Assembly (NCBI GenBank): GCA_017516765.1
Contig: JAFXBE010000019.1
Location: 62,001 to 126,000, forward strand
DNA: 64,000 nucleotides
Reading direction: 5' to 3'
Origin: Clostridia bacterium
GTDB lineage: Bacteria; Bacillota; Clostridia; Christensenellales; Aristaeellaceae
Under the pieces are notes generated by a model. It had not been told where the DNA came from and made no database searches. It saw nothing but the letters and a program-made list of their open reading frames with translations. Every line of letters begins with the position of its first letter. The first letter of the stretch is position 1. This document shows, piece by piece, positions 53,915 to 63,183 of the stretch. Both the position numbers and the translations under genes were made by a program.

Positions 53915-54831
53915 ACCGCTATCAAGCAGCAATCGAAGAGGCGCTTGCGTCGTCTCCGCTTCTTTCTGCGGCAGAGAATGAGCCCTATACCGGCGTGGAA
54001 CCAAATATCCCCGCCGAAGGTACGATCCCGCAACCCCTGCGCAGCGCCATGCGCTACAGTCTGCTTCTGCCGGGCAAGCGTCTGCGCCCGGTGCTGCTGC
54101 TGGCAGCCTACCATCTTCTGCGGGAAGACTGGCAGCAAGCTGTACCCTTTGCCTGTGCGCTGGAAATGATCCATACCTACTCTCTGATCCACGATGACCT
54201 TCCCGCCTTGGATAACGATAAGCTCCGCCGCGGTCAACCGACCAATCATCTGGTTTACGGCGAGAACATGGCGATCCTTGCCGGAGACGGTTTGCTGAAT
54301 CTGGCATACGAAACCATGCTGTCTGCGCCGCTCTGCGAAACCGAACCTGCCAATGCGCTGCGTGCGGCAAAGGAGATCGCCTGCCGCAGCGGTGTGCGGG
54401 GAATGATCGCTGGGCAAACACTTGATGTAAAGCTGGAGGGCAGTGAACCCAGCCGGGAGAATGTACGCTATATCCACCTGCACAAGACGGCAGATCTGCT
54501 CACTGCGCCCGTGGTAGCCGGCCTGATGCTTGCCGGCGCTTCCGAAGAACAGCTGGATGCGGGCAGACGCTATGGGCAAGGGATCGGCCTTGCATTTCAG
54601 ATCATAGACGATCTGCTGGATATTCAGGGCGATGTGCAGCGGCTTGGTAAAGAGCCCGGCATGGATGCGCAGCGTGGCAAGCTGACATGGCCTGCCGTAT
54701 GCGGTATCGAACAGTCCCGCAAGGATGCTCTTTCTGCCGTTGCGCAGGCCGTGGAGGCCATGCAGCTTTTTGGAAACAAAGGCGATTTTCTGGCAGAACT
54801 TGCACAGAAATCCCTTGTGCGAAGCCACTGA
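53911..54831 (+). CDS. ispA: Polyprenyl (farnesyl/geranyl) diphosphate synthase
   Basis: 306 aa. First Asp-rich motif in HDDLPALDND followed by RRGQPTNH, and second motif IIDDLLDIQG; the KRLRP motif lies near 55. Condenses IPP with allylic diphosphates to C15 for undecaprenyl carriers and quinones. xseA-xseB-ispA is the standard Firmicutes order; dxs, which often follows, is absent here. Confidence 0.94.
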   Translation: MNRYQAAIEEALASSPLLSAAENEPYTGVEPNIPAEGTIPQPLRSAMRYSLLLPGKRLRPVLLLAAYHLLREDWQQAVPFACALEMIHTYSLIHDDLPALDNDKLRRGQPTNHLVYGENMAILAGDGLLNLAYETMLSAPLCETEPANALRAAKEIACRSGVRGMIAGQTLDVKLEGSEPSRENVRYIHLHKTADLLTAPVVAGLMLAGASEEQLDAGRRYGQGIGLAFQIIDDLLDIQGDVQRLGKEPGMDAQRGKLTWPAVCGIEQSRKDALSAVAQAVEAMQLFGNKGDFLAELAQKSLVRSH

Positions 54832-54873
54832 TTGATGTATCATAGTTTCATACTGTTTCAGGAGGGCGATCAG

Positions 54874-55332
54874 ATGGCTTCCATTGCGGGAATCCTGAAT
54901 AATCACGTACTGTTCATCATTCTGCTGGGCTGGTTTGTGGCGCAGGCGATCAAGATCCCGATCCATCGTATTGTCGAGCACGAATGGGATCTTACACGCT
55001 TCTTTGGCTCGGGCGGTATGCCAAGCTCCCACTCCTCCATGGTAACCGCCGGCGCTGTAGCCATTGGCGTTCTTCAGGGCTTCGATTCTCCTGTTTTTGC
55101 CCTTGCTGTCGCCTTTGCATTGATCGTGATGTACGACGCAGCCGGTGTAAGGCGTGAGACCGGTACACAGGCTGCCGTTATCAACCAGATCCTGAAAGAT
55201 GTTCTGATCAACGGCAAGCAAATTTCCGACGAAGAGTTGAAGGAACTGGTAGGGCACACTCCGCTGGAGGTTGCCTGCGGCGCCATAACCGGCTTGCTGG
55301 TGGCAACGGTATATCTGATCATCCTTCTCTGA
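54874..55332 (+). CDS. Divergent PAP2 family (DUF212/YuiD) membrane protein
   Basis: 152 aa from the ATG at 54874, with GGAGGG upstream. Four TM segments. A PAP2-like core with GSGGMPSSHSSMVTA near 48-62 and MYDAAGVRRETGTQAAVIN. The SxSH element is retained. Possibly a phosphatase on isoprenoid or lipid pyrophosphates, plausible beside ispA, but activity is unproven in this family. 42 bases after ispA. Confidence 0.87.
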   Translation: MASIAGILNNHVLFIILLGWFVAQAIKIPIHRIVEHEWDLTRFFGSGGMPSSHSSMVTAGAVAIGVLQGFDSPVFALAVAFALIVMYDAAGVRRETGTQAAVINQILKDVLINGKQISDEELKELVGHTPLEVACGAITGLLVATVYLIILL

Positions 55333-55362
55333 TTCCGATAATAAACAATGAGGTGAACAAAC

Positions 55363-55896
55363 ATGATGGATCATTTTATGGAAGAAGTGGTTGTGAAGCG
55401 CAACCGTACCTTTAACGATGTTCTGTACCTGTTCTCTAACGTGGTCATGGTGCTTACCGCACTGATCGCTTTTATGATGATCAGCACGCTTCTTCGCGGC
55501 TTCCATATCATCCTGCTGCTGATCGCCCTCGCCAACGGTGCGGTTGCTTTCCTGCTCTTCCTCTACCGTGACCGTCTGCGCACCGAGTACGAATACACCT
55601 TCACCAACGGCGATCTGGACTTTGCACAGGTCTTCAACAATCAGAAACGTAAGACGCTGGGCACGATGCGCGTAAAGAATGTTGATGCTTTCGGTCCTGT
55701 CAATTCCGAGGGTTTCCGTAAGCTGATCAATACGCCCGAGCTGAAGCGGCGTAACTGGTTCCTTAATCGGGAAGCCAACCTGCATTATTTCTACTATCAG
55801 AAAGAAAACGTCAAGAATATTATTGTGTTTGAGCCTTCTGACGAGTTGGTGGATATGATCAAGAAGTATCTGCCCATGGGCGTATACCGCGCATAA
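55363..55896 (+). CDS. Two-TM membrane protein of unknown function (DUF6106-like)
   Basis: 177 aa. Two adjacent TM helices at about 23-43 and 47-67, then a soluble domain rich in aromatic and charged residues (YEYTFTNGDLDFAQVFN, LGTMRVKNVDAFGPVNSEG). It resembles the DUF6106 group of Clostridia; no catalytic motif is visible. GAGGTG upstream. It sits 3 bases before the cysteine desulfurase gene, so it is likely co-transcribed, but a link to sulfur transfer is only inferred from position. Confidence 0.72.
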   Translation: MMDHFMEEVVVKRNRTFNDVLYLFSNVVMVLTALIAFMMISTLLRGFHIILLLIALANGAVAFLLFLYRDRLRTEYEYTFTNGDLDFAQVFNNQKRKTLGTMRVKNVDAFGPVNSEGFRKLINTPELKRRNWFLNREANLHYFYYQKENVKNIIVFEPSDELVDMIKKYLPMGVYRA

Positions 55897-55899
55897 GCC

Positions 55900-57057
55900 A
55901 TGATGCAGGTTTATTTGGATAACAGCGCCACCACCCGCCCCTGCGAGGCGGCTGTGGAGGCAATGGTCAAAAGTATGCGGGAGGATTATTACAATCCTTC
56001 CGCACTTTATGCGCCCGCCATGCGGGGGGAAGAGATCCTGAAAAATGCAGCAACCGCCATTGCAGCGGCGGTCGGCAGTGACGCAAAGCATGTGATCTTT
56101 ACCTCCGGCGGCACGGAAAGTGATAATTTGGCGATTTTTGGTCATATGCAGCTGAACCGGGATGGGGGAGAGATCCTTTATTCTGCAGCTGAGCATGCAG
56201 CTGTACGGCTCACCTGTGAAGAGGCAGCTGTACGCTACGGATGCGTGGCACGGGAGATCCCCCTTACCGCAGAAGGGGTGATCGACCTTTCGGCTTTGGA
56301 GGGAATGCTTTCCGAGCGCACGCGAATGATCTGCGTTATGCAGGTGTGCAACGAGACAGGCGTGATCATGCCGCTGAAGGAGATCTGCCAGCTTCGTGCC
56401 CGTCTTTGCCCCAAGGCTGCCATTCACGTAGACGGCGTGCAGGGCTTTTTGCGGGTTCCCTTCTCGATGAAGCAGCTGCCGGTGGATTCCTATGCCATCA
56501 GCGCACATAAATTCCATGGCCCCAAAGGCGCTGGTGCATTGGTCTGGCGTGAAGGCTTCCGCTTCAAGCCGATGATGATCGGCGGTGGGCAGCAGAACGA
56601 CCGGCGCAGCGGCACCGAGAATACGGTCGGCATTGCCGGTATGGGGGCAGCTGTGAAAAGCTACCCCAAAAATGCGGCAGAGCATATGCGAGCGCTGAAG
56701 AAGCAGCTTGTGGATCTGCTTCGCCCCGCCCTTCCTGATATGAAGGTGCTGGGGCTGGATGCAGAGGACGAAAACAGCGCACCTCACATCCTCAATGCGG
56801 CTTTCCCGCCGGTTCGTGCCGAAACGCTGCTGCATGCGTTGGAGGCAGAGGGTGTTATCGTCGGCACAGGTTCTGCCTGTTCTTCCAAGAAAGGCAAGCA
56901 TTCTCATGTGCTTACGGCGATGCAGCTAAGCCCGGCGGTGATGGAAAGTGCAATCCGTTTCAGCTTCTGTCCCGAAAATACGCAGGAAGAGATCCTGTAT
57001 ACAGCGGATGCCATCATCCGTCAGGTGGAATTGCTCAAACGCTATGTCCGCCGCTGA
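55900..57057 (+). CDS. Cysteine desulfurase (NifS/IscS-like, ThiI partner)
   Basis: 385 aa. PLP class V aminotransferase fold with YLDNSATTRP, TSGGTESDNLAIFG, the Schiff-base Lys204 in SAHKFHGPKG and the persulfide Cys327 in GTGSACSSKKGKHSHVL. Removes sulfur from cysteine and passes it on. The next gene, thiI, is 8 bases away. This pair in Firmicutes (NifZ-ThiI) makes 4-thiouridine in tRNA. Confidence 0.94.
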   Translation: MMQVYLDNSATTRPCEAAVEAMVKSMREDYYNPSALYAPAMRGEEILKNAATAIAAAVGSDAKHVIFTSGGTESDNLAIFGHMQLNRDGGEILYSAAEHAAVRLTCEEAAVRYGCVAREIPLTAEGVIDLSALEGMLSERTRMICVMQVCNETGVIMPLKEICQLRARLCPKAAIHVDGVQGFLRVPFSMKQLPVDSYAISAHKFHGPKGAGALVWREGFRFKPMMIGGGQQNDRRSGTENTVGIAGMGAAVKSYPKNAAEHMRALKKQLVDLLRPALPDMKVLGLDAEDENSAPHILNAAFPPVRAETLLHALEAEGVIVGTGSACSSKKGKHSHVLTAMQLSPAVMESAIRFSFCPENTQEEILYTADAIIRQVELLKRYVRR

Positions 57058-57065
57058 AGAAAGGA

Positions 57066-58223
57066 ATGAATGAAATCATGCGCGAGATCCTGCAGGTTCG
57101 CTTCGGTGAAATCTTTCTCAAAGGTTCCAATCGTCCGTACTTTATGCGTATGCTTGTTGAGCGCATCCGCAATGCCGTAAAGGAACTCAACGGTCATGTC
57201 TGGCTCAGTGACAGCCGCGTATATGTCAGCGATCTGTCCGATATGGAAGAAGGCATCCGTAAGGTGGGCAAGGTCTTTGGCGTACATAGTCTCTGCCGTG
57301 CGTTGGAGCTGCCCAAGGACGATTTTGATGCAATTTGTGAAGCCGCGGTGCAGCTTGTGGAGGATCATCACGGCTCCTTCAAGGTAAATGCCCGCCGCAG
57401 CGATAAACGTTATTTTATGGATTCTCCCGCCATCAACATGGAAGTGGGGCATTACATTCTGGAAAAACGCCCCGATCTGACTGTGGATGTGCATAACCCC
57501 GATTTGGTCGTCTCGGTGGAGATCCGTGATCAGGCATATGTATACACCCGTCCCATTATGGCGGTGGGCGGTATGCCTGTGGGCACCAACGGTCGGGCCA
57601 CGCTGCTGCTGTCCGGCGGTATCGACAGCCCCGTTGCAGGCTGGATGATCGCCAAACGCGGCGTCAGCATGAGTGCGGTGCACTTCAATTCTCCGCCCTA
57701 TACCAGCGAGCGCGCTAAGGAGAAGGTGCTGGATCTGGCACGGACCCTTTCCGAAAGCCTGTGCGGTATCAAGGTGCACGTGGTGCCCTTTACCGATATT
57801 CAGATGCAGATCCACGAAAAATGCCACCCGGATTACACCACCATCATCATGCGCCGTTACATGATGCGTATTGCCAATGCCATTGCCCATAAAGAACGTG
57901 CGCAGGCGCTGGTCACCGGCGAGAGCATCGGTCAGGTTGCCAGCCAGACCATGCAGGCGCTTACCTGCACCGACGAGATCGCGGATATCCCTGTGTTCCG
58001 TCCCCTGATCGGTCTGGATAAGGTAGAGATCATCGATATCGCCAACAAGATCGGCACCTACGAAACTTCGATCCTTCCCTACGAGGATTGCTGCACCGTG
58101 TTCACGCCCCGGCATCCCGCCACCAAGCCCAAAATGGAGATCATTCTGGAGGGCGAAAGCAAGCTGGATACCGATGCGCTTATTCAGGCCGCGCTGGAGG
58201 GTACCGTTGTTTACGATCTGTGA
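57066..58223 (+). CDS. thiI: tRNA 4-thiouridine synthase ThiI (without rhodanese domain)
   Basis: 385 aa. N-terminal ferredoxin-like and THUMP domains (about 1-165), then the PP-loop domain with LLSGGIDSPVAGW near 178-190 and the EDCCTVF-type tail (YEDCCTVFTPRHP). It ends without the rhodanese domain of the E. coli enzyme, so sulfur must come from the adjacent desulfurase by direct transfer. The start is uncertain: the ATG at 57066 is very close to AAAGGA, and one at 57078 is somewhat far. Confidence 0.94.
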   Translation: MNEIMREILQVRFGEIFLKGSNRPYFMRMLVERIRNAVKELNGHVWLSDSRVYVSDLSDMEEGIRKVGKVFGVHSLCRALELPKDDFDAICEAAVQLVEDHHGSFKVNARRSDKRYFMDSPAINMEVGHYILEKRPDLTVDVHNPDLVVSVEIRDQAYVYTRPIMAVGGMPVGTNGRATLLLSGGIDSPVAGWMIAKRGVSMSAVHFNSPPYTSERAKEKVLDLARTLSESLCGIKVHVVPFTDIQMQIHEKCHPDYTTIIMRRYMMRIANAIAHKERAQALVTGESIGQVASQTMQALTCTDEIADIPVFRPLIGLDKVEIIDIANKIGTYETSILPYEDCCTVFTPRHPATKPKMEIILEGESKLDTDALIQAALEGTVVYDL

Positions 58224-58231
58224 TCAGATTG

Positions 58232-58280
58232 ACAAAGCCGGAAAAACGCTGACGATGCGTTCTTTCCGGCTTTGTTTTTC
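58232..58280 (+). terminator. Long terminator after thiI
   Basis: ACAAAGCCGGAAA (58232-58244) pairs exactly with 58263-58275, with an inner AACGC/GCGTT helix, then TTTTC. It ends the asp23-to-thiI run. Confidence 0.9.
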
Positions 58281-58300
58281 TTTGATAGAAAAATATCAAA
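58281..58300. promoter_or_regulatory. Inverted repeat just upstream of the cggR promoter
   Basis: TTTGATA-GAAAAA-TATCAAA is an exact 7-bp dyad ending 5 bases before the -35. Possible operator; could also belong to the terminator tail. Confidence 0.45.
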
Positions 58301-58305
58301 ACAAG

Positions 58306-58334
58306 TTGCAAAAGCATCGGCTCTGCGGTATAAT
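58306..58334 (+). promoter_or_regulatory. cggR-pgk operon promoter
   Basis: TTGCAA (58306-58311), 17-base spacer, perfect TATAAT (58329-58334), 58 bases before the cggR ATG. Confidence 0.75.
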
Positions 58335-58340
58335 AATCAG

Positions 58341-58375
58341 CGGGATAAATTTGGTCATGTGGGACGAAATTTGAC
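58341..58375 (+). promoter_or_regulatory. CggR-type operator
   Basis: CGGGAT-N6-GGTC-N3-TGGGAC-N6-TGAC closely follows the Bacillus CggR operator, CGGGAC-N6-TGTC-N4-CGGGAC-N6-TGTC, with one base less between the repeats. It starts 6 bases after the -10, a position that would block elongation from this promoter. Confidence 0.7.
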
Positions 58376-58391
58376 CCGATGGAGTGAGGTT

Positions 58392-59417
58392 ATGCAAGAC
58401 GATTACTTTGTACTGATGCAGAAGCTGGCGCCCGACCTTGCCCAGGAGATCGAGCGCAGGGCGCTGGTGCTGGAACGTATCGGCGCACTGCAGCCGGTAG
58501 GGCGGCGGCTTCTGGCGACCCGGCTCAACCTGCCGGAGCGCGAGGTTCGCACGGTTGCGTCCCTGCTGAAGGAACACGGTCTTGTTTCGCTGGATGCAGC
58601 CGGTATGAGTCTTACCGACGAAGCCAACAAGATCCTGCCGATGGCAAGCCGTCTCAGCCGCGAGCTGAAGGGACTGACGGGTCTTGAAACCGCGCTTTCC
58701 CAGCGATACGATGGGGTAAAGGTTTGCGTCGCGGCAGGCAATGCCGATGCAGACGACCATGTCCTTCACGAGGTGGGGCGCAATGCCGCATCCCGTCTGC
58801 GTTCCTTTCTGCAAACGGGCAGTACACTGGCCGTAACCGGCGGCAGCACCATTCATCAGGTGGCGTTTTCCATTCCACAGGGATCGCCCATGAATGTGAT
58901 GGTGGTTCCCGCACGCGGCGGCATCGGGCGTTCGCTGGAGACACAAGCCAATACCGTGGCCTGCGAGATCGCCAAACGGCTCGGCGGGCATCACAGAATG
59001 ATGCATCTGCCCGACCGTCTGGACGAACAGGCGCTTGCAGAAATGCGTAAGATGCGAGAGATCGACGAGACCCTCAGCCTGTTGGAGCGCGCCGATGTGG
59101 TGCTCCACGGCATCGGCAGGGCTGACGATATGGCGCACAAGCGCCAGCTGCCGGCAGATGTGGAGGCTGAGGTGCTTCGCAAGGGTGCGGTAGCCGAGGC
59201 TTACGGCTGCTATTTCGACCGGAATGGGAAATTGGTCTATTCCGCATCCACGGTATCCCATAACCTGGGCGTTTTGAAGCCCAATTGTGCGCTTATCGCC
59301 GTTGCGGCAGGCGCACGCAAGGCAGAAGCCATCGATGCAGCCATGCGCAGCCGCAGGCATGCCATGCTGGTAACCGACGAAGGCGCTGCCAATGCCATCC
59401 TGTCTATGCAGGAATAA
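58392..59417 (+). CDS. cggR: Central glycolytic genes regulator CggR (SorC/DeoR family)
   Basis: 341 aa from the ATG at 58392, with GGAGTGAGG upstream. N-terminal winged HTH (about 20-75; RRLLATRLNLPEREVRTV) and a SorC sugar-phosphate-binding domain with TGGSTIHQVA, VVPARGGIGRSLETQANTV and HGIGRADDMA. In Bacillus it represses the gapA operon until fructose 1,6-bisphosphate binds. First gene of this glycolytic operon, with an operator-like site in its leader; it probably represses its own operon. Confidence 0.94.
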   Translation: MQDDYFVLMQKLAPDLAQEIERRALVLERIGALQPVGRRLLATRLNLPEREVRTVASLLKEHGLVSLDAAGMSLTDEANKILPMASRLSRELKGLTGLETALSQRYDGVKVCVAAGNADADDHVLHEVGRNAASRLRSFLQTGSTLAVTGGSTIHQVAFSIPQGSPMNVMVVPARGGIGRSLETQANTVACEIAKRLGGHHRMMHLPDRLDEQALAEMRKMREIDETLSLLERADVVLHGIGRADDMAHKRQLPADVEAEVLRKGAVAEAYGCYFDRNGKLVYSASTVSHNLGVLKPNCALIAVAAGARKAEAIDAAMRSRRHAMLVTDEGAANAILSMQE

Positions 59418-59483
59418 CAATGTTTGCTCGCCCGAATGGGCTTTGCAATACCAACAATCAGGTTTTTAAGGAGAGTGTGCACC

Positions 59484-60680
59484 ATGGCTAAGAAGACGAT
59501 TGACGACATTCAGGTGTCCGGCAAGAAGGTTCTTGTCCGCTGCGATTTCAACGTGCCCATGAAGGATGGCAAGATCACCAACGATAAGCGTATCGTTGCT
59601 GCTCTGCCCACCATCAAGAAGCTGATTGCCGACGGCGGCAAGGTCATCCTGTGCAGCCATCTGGGTAAGCCGAAGAACGGCCCCGAAGAGAAGTTCTCTC
59701 TGGCTCCCGTAGCCGAGCGTCTCAGCGAGTACCTGGGCAAGCCCGTTGTTTTCGCCAACGATGATACCGTTGTGGGCGAAAATGCCCGTGCTGCCGTTGC
59801 CGCTATGCAGGATGGCGACGTGGTGCTGCTGCAGAATACCCGCTTCCGCAAGGAAGAAACCAAGAACATCGAAGAGTTCTCCCGTGAACTGGCTTCTCTG
59901 GCCGACTGCTACGTGAACGATGCCTTTGGCTCTGCTCACCGTGCACACTGCTCCACTGAGGGCGTTACCAAGTTCCTCAGCCCCAACGTTGCCGGCTACC
60001 TCATCGGCAAGGAGCTCAGCGTTATGGGCAAGGCCCTGGACAATGCTGACCGTCCCTTCGTTGCGGTTCTGGGCGGCGCCAAGATCGAAGACAAGCTGAA
60101 CGTTATCAACAACCTGCTGGAGAAGGTCGACACCCTGATCATCGGCGGCGGTATGGCCTTTACCTTCCTCAAGGCCAAGGGCTACGAGATCGGTAAGTCC
60201 CTGCTGGACGAGACCAAGATCGACTACTGCAAGGAAATGATGGCCAAGGCCGAGCAGAAGGGCGTTAAGCTGCTCCTGCCCATCGACACCGTCTGCATCA
60301 GCGAGTTCACCTTCGACCCCTCTGTTGAAATCGAGATCTGCGATTCCGACAAGATCCCCGCTGATAAGGAAGGCTGCGACATCGGCCCCAAGAGCCGCGA
60401 ACTCTTTGCCGAGGCTGTTAAGGCTGCCAAGACCGTTGTGTGGAACGGCCCCATGGGTGTGTTCGAGAACCCCACTCTGGCTGCCGGCACCCTGGCTGTT
60501 GCTCAGGCCATGGCAGACAGCGAGGCTGTTACCATCATCGGCGGCGGCGAATCTGCTGCTGCTGTTGAGCAGATGAATCTGGGCGATAAGATGACCCACA
60601 TCTCCACCGGTGGCGGTGCTTCTCTCGAGTACCTCGAGGGCAAGGTTCTCCCCGGCGTTGCCGCTCTGGACGAAATCTAA
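59484..60680 (+). CDS. pgk: Phosphoglycerate kinase
   Basis: 398 aa from the ATG at 59484, with AAGGAGA upstream. Signature [14 protein letters not shown], substrate-binding [11 protein letters not shown], the hinge [14 protein letters not shown] and the nucleotide-binding [13 protein letters not shown] and [11 protein letters not shown]. Produces ATP from 1,3-bisphosphoglycerate. Codon use is strongly biased, as expected for a highly expressed gene. It follows cggR by 66 bases, in the place where gapA is usually found. Confidence 0.98.
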   Translation: MAKKTIDDIQVSGKKVLVRCDFNVPMKDGKITNDKRIVAALPTIKKLIADGGKVILCSHLGKPKNGPEEKFSLAPVAERLSEYLGKPVVFANDDTVVGENARAAVAAMQDGDVVLLQNTRFRKEETKNIEEFSRELASLADCYVNDAFGSAHRAHCSTEGVTKFLSPNVAGYLIGKELSVMGKALDNADRPFVAVLGGAKIEDKLNVINNLLEKVDTLIIGGGMAFTFLKAKGYEIGKSLLDETKIDYCKEMMAKAEQKGVKLLLPIDTVCISEFTFDPSVEIEICDSDKIPADKEGCDIGPKSRELFAEAVKAAKTVVWNGPMGVFENPTLAAGTLAVAQAMADSEAVTIIGGGESAAAVEQMNLGDKMTHISTGGGASLEYLEGKVLPGVAALDEI

Positions 60681-60691
60681 GATATCCCTTC

Positions 60692-60780
60692 GTTTGCGCA
60701 GGCTGCCTGTCGGCCTGCGCAAACTTTGCGAAAGCGGATAACCTGCTTTTGCGCTGCACAAACTGTGCCTGTCCGGCACA
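60692..60780 (+). other. Three consecutive stem-loops between pgk and tpiA
   Basis: In the 126-base gap: a perfect 12-bp stem (60692-60703 with 60713-60724), then GCGAAAGC/GCTTTTGC (60728-60735 with 60745-60752, one G-U), then TGTGCC/GGCACA (60764-60769 with 60775-60780). None is followed by a T-tract, so mRNA stabilisation or processing is more likely than termination. Confidence 0.6.
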
Positions 60781-60806
60781 ACCAATAAGAAAGAGGTACA
60801 TTCTCT

Positions 60807-61559
60807 ATGCGTAAAGCTATCATTGCCGGTAACTGGAAGATGAACAAGACCCCCGCCGAGGCTGCCGAGCTGGTTAAGGCTCTGGTGCCCGCCGTGAAGG
60901 ATGCAGACTGCGACGTCGTTGTTTGCGTTCCCGCCACCGATTTTGCTGCCGTCAAGGAAGCTGCTGAGGGCAGCAACATCAAGCTGGGCGCTCAGAACGT
61001 TCACTTTGCCAAGAGCGGCGCTTTCACCGGCGAACTGAGCGCCGATATGCTCAAGGCTTGCGGTGTGGAGTATGTGGTCATCGGCCACAGCGAGCGCCGT
61101 CAGTACTTCGGCGAGACCGACAAGACCGTCAACGCCCGCGTGCGCGCTGCTGTTGCCGCCGGTCTGACCCCCATCATCTGCGTGGGCGAGCTGAAGGACG
61201 AGCGTGAAACCGGCTATACCGATATCATTGTTGAGTATCAGACCCTGATGGCTCTCCACGGTCTGACCAATGACGAGATCAAGGCTGCTGTGATCGCTTA
61301 CGAGCCTGTTTGGGCTATCGGCACCGGTCTTACCGCTACCGACGAGCAGGCCAACGAGACCATCGGCGTGATCCGCAAGGCCATCGAGCGCAAGTACGGC
61401 AAGGATGTCAGCGACGCTGTGCGCATCCAGTACGGCGGCAGCATGAACCCCGGCAACGTGAAGGGTCTGATGGCTCAGCCCGAGATCGACGGCGGTCTTA
61501 TCGGCGGCGCTTCCCTGAAGGCTCCCGATTTCACCTCTGTGGTGCTCTACAACAAGTAA
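60807..61559 (+). CDS. tpiA: Triosephosphate isomerase
   Basis: 250 aa. Catalytic K11 (GNWKMNK), H94 (IGHSERRQYF) and E166 (YEPVWAIGTG), plus the phosphate-binding GGSMNPGNV and LIGGASLKAPDF. Interconverts dihydroxyacetone phosphate and glyceraldehyde 3-phosphate. Strong codon bias. GAAAGAGG upstream. 16 bases before gpmI. Confidence 0.98.
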   Translation: MRKAIIAGNWKMNKTPAEAAELVKALVPAVKDADCDVVVCVPATDFAAVKEAAEGSNIKLGAQNVHFAKSGAFTGELSADMLKACGVEYVVIGHSERRQYFGETDKTVNARVRAAVAAGLTPIICVGELKDERETGYTDIIVEYQTLMALHGLTNDEIKAAVIAYEPVWAIGTGLTATDEQANETIGVIRKAIERKYGKDVSDAVRIQYGGSMNPGNVKGLMAQPEIDGGLIGGASLKAPDFTSVVLYNK

Positions 61560-61575
61560 GAAGGAGCAACGAAAA

Positions 61576-63117
61576 ATGGAAAAGACCATGACTGCTCTGA
61601 TCATCATGGACGGCTTCGGTATCAATTCCGCCACCGAGGGTAACGCCATTTATCAGCAGGGTACCCCTGTGCTGGATGCCCTCATGGCGAAATATCCCAC
61701 CACCCAGCTGGGCGCCAGCGGTATGGATGTTGGTCTGCCGGATGGTCAGATGGGCAACAGCGAAGTAGGGCACCTGAACATCGGCGCAGGCCGCATCGTC
61801 TATCAGGAGCTTACCCGCATCACCAAGGATATTCAGGATGGCGTCTTCTTTGAGAAGAAGCCCCTGGTCAAGGCCATGGACACTGCCAAAGCAACGGGCA
61901 AGGCTGTTCACCTGATGGGCCTGCTCAGCGATGGCGGCGTGCACAGCCACAACACCCACCTGTACGCTCTGTTGGAAATGTGCAAGCAGCGCGGCGTGAA
62001 GGATGTATACGTGCACTGCTTCCTGGATGGCCGTGACGTGCCCCCTTCCAGCGGCATCGACTACGTGAAGGAACTGCAGCAGAAGCTGGAAGAGATCGGC
62101 GTTGGCAAGATTGCCACCGTAATGGGTCGTTACTGGGCTATGGACCGTGACAACCTGTGGGATCGCGTGCAGAAGGCTTACGATGCCATGGTGCTGGGTG
62201 TTGGCGAAACCGCCGCTACCGGAGCAGAGGCTGTTGAGCAGAGCTATGCCAAGGAAGAGACCGACGAGTTTGTGAAGCCCACTGTTGTGATGGAAAACGG
62301 CAAGGCTGTTGCTACCATCGGCGAGGGCGACAGTATCATCTTCTTCAACTTCCGTCCCGACCGCGCCCGTCAGCTGACCCGCACCTTCATCATGCCCGAC
62401 TTTGATGGCTTTGTACGTGCCAACGGCTACTTCCCCGTCAATTTCGTCTCCATGACCCAGTACGACGAGACCTTTACCGGTCTGGAGATCGTCAATCCTC
62501 CGGAAACGCTGGATAACACCATGGGCGAGTACCTGTCCAAGCTGGGCAAGACCCAGCTGCGCATTGCAGAAACTCAGAAGTACGCCCATGTTACCTTCTT
62601 CTTCAACGGCGGCGTGGAAAAGCCCAACGATGGCGAAGACCGCGAGCTGATTCCCTCCTCCAAGGTAGCCACTTTCGACATGAAGCCCGAAATGTCTGCC
62701 TACGAAGTGACCGAAAAGGCTGTTGAGCTGATCAACGAGAAGAAGTACGATGTGATGATCCTCAACTTCGCCAATTGCGATATGGTGGGTCATACCGGCG
62801 TAATGGAAGCTGCTATGAAGGCTGTTGCCACTGTTGACGAGTGCGTGGGCAAGGTTGTGGAAGCTGTTCTGGCCAACGGCGGCCGCGCCTTCGTTACCGC
62901 AGACCATGGCAATGCCGACCAGATGGTGGATCCCGAGAACGGCGAGCCCTTCACCGCTCACACCACCAATCCTGTTCCCTTCATCGCTATCGGACCCGAA
63001 ATGATCGGTCGTACCCTGCGTGAAGGCGGACGTCTGGCGGATATCGCTCCCACCATGCTGGACAGCATGGGTCTGGAGATCCCCGCACAGATGACCGGCA
63101 AGAGCCTGCTGGCATAA
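61576..63117 (+). CDS. gpmI: 2,3-bisphosphoglycerate-independent phosphoglycerate mutase
   Basis: 513 aa. Alkaline-phosphatase-like metalloenzyme with IIMDGFGINSATEGN, the phosphoserine nucleophile S62 in GNSEVGHLNIGAG, LMGLLSDGGVHSHNTH, NFRPDRARQLTR and the C-terminal metal cluster FVTADHGNADQM. Mn2+-dependent, cytoplasmic. Last gene of the operon, ended by a terminator; eno, its usual neighbour, is not present. Confidence 0.98.
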   Translation: MEKTMTALIIMDGFGINSATEGNAIYQQGTPVLDALMAKYPTTQLGASGMDVGLPDGQMGNSEVGHLNIGAGRIVYQELTRITKDIQDGVFFEKKPLVKAMDTAKATGKAVHLMGLLSDGGVHSHNTHLYALLEMCKQRGVKDVYVHCFLDGRDVPPSSGIDYVKELQQKLEEIGVGKIATVMGRYWAMDRDNLWDRVQKAYDAMVLGVGETAATGAEAVEQSYAKEETDEFVKPTVVMENGKAVATIGEGDSIIFFNFRPDRARQLTRTFIMPDFDGFVRANGYFPVNFVSMTQYDETFTGLEIVNPPETLDNTMGEYLSKLGKTQLRIAETQKYAHVTFFFNGGVEKPNDGEDRELIPSSKVATFDMKPEMSAYEVTEKAVELINEKKYDVMILNFANCDMVGHTGVMEAAMKAVATVDECVGKVVEAVLANGGRAFVTADHGNADQMVDPENGEPFTAHTTNPVPFIAIGPEMIGRTLREGGRLADIAPTMLDSMGLEIPAQMTGKSLLA

Positions 63118-63125
63118 GGATGACA

Positions 63126-63166
63126 GGAGCAGCGCTGCTGTATTGGCGCGCTGCTCCTTTTGTTTT
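63126..63166 (+). terminator. Terminator of the glycolytic operon
   Basis: GGAGCAGCGC (63126-63135) pairs with GCGCTGCTCC (63148-63157), followed by TTTTGTTTTG. Confidence 0.9.
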
Positions 63167-63183
63167 GACCTTTTAGCCGTCCA

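Noticed and set aside
53833-56907. About 1024-codon open frame on the - strand opposite ispA, PAP2, DUF6106 and the desulfurase
   Set aside because: It spans four well-supported genes on the other strand and resembles no protein family.
59466-61649. Long - strand frame opposite pgk and tpiA
   Set aside because: Antisense to highly biased glycolytic genes; no ribosome-binding site or family match.
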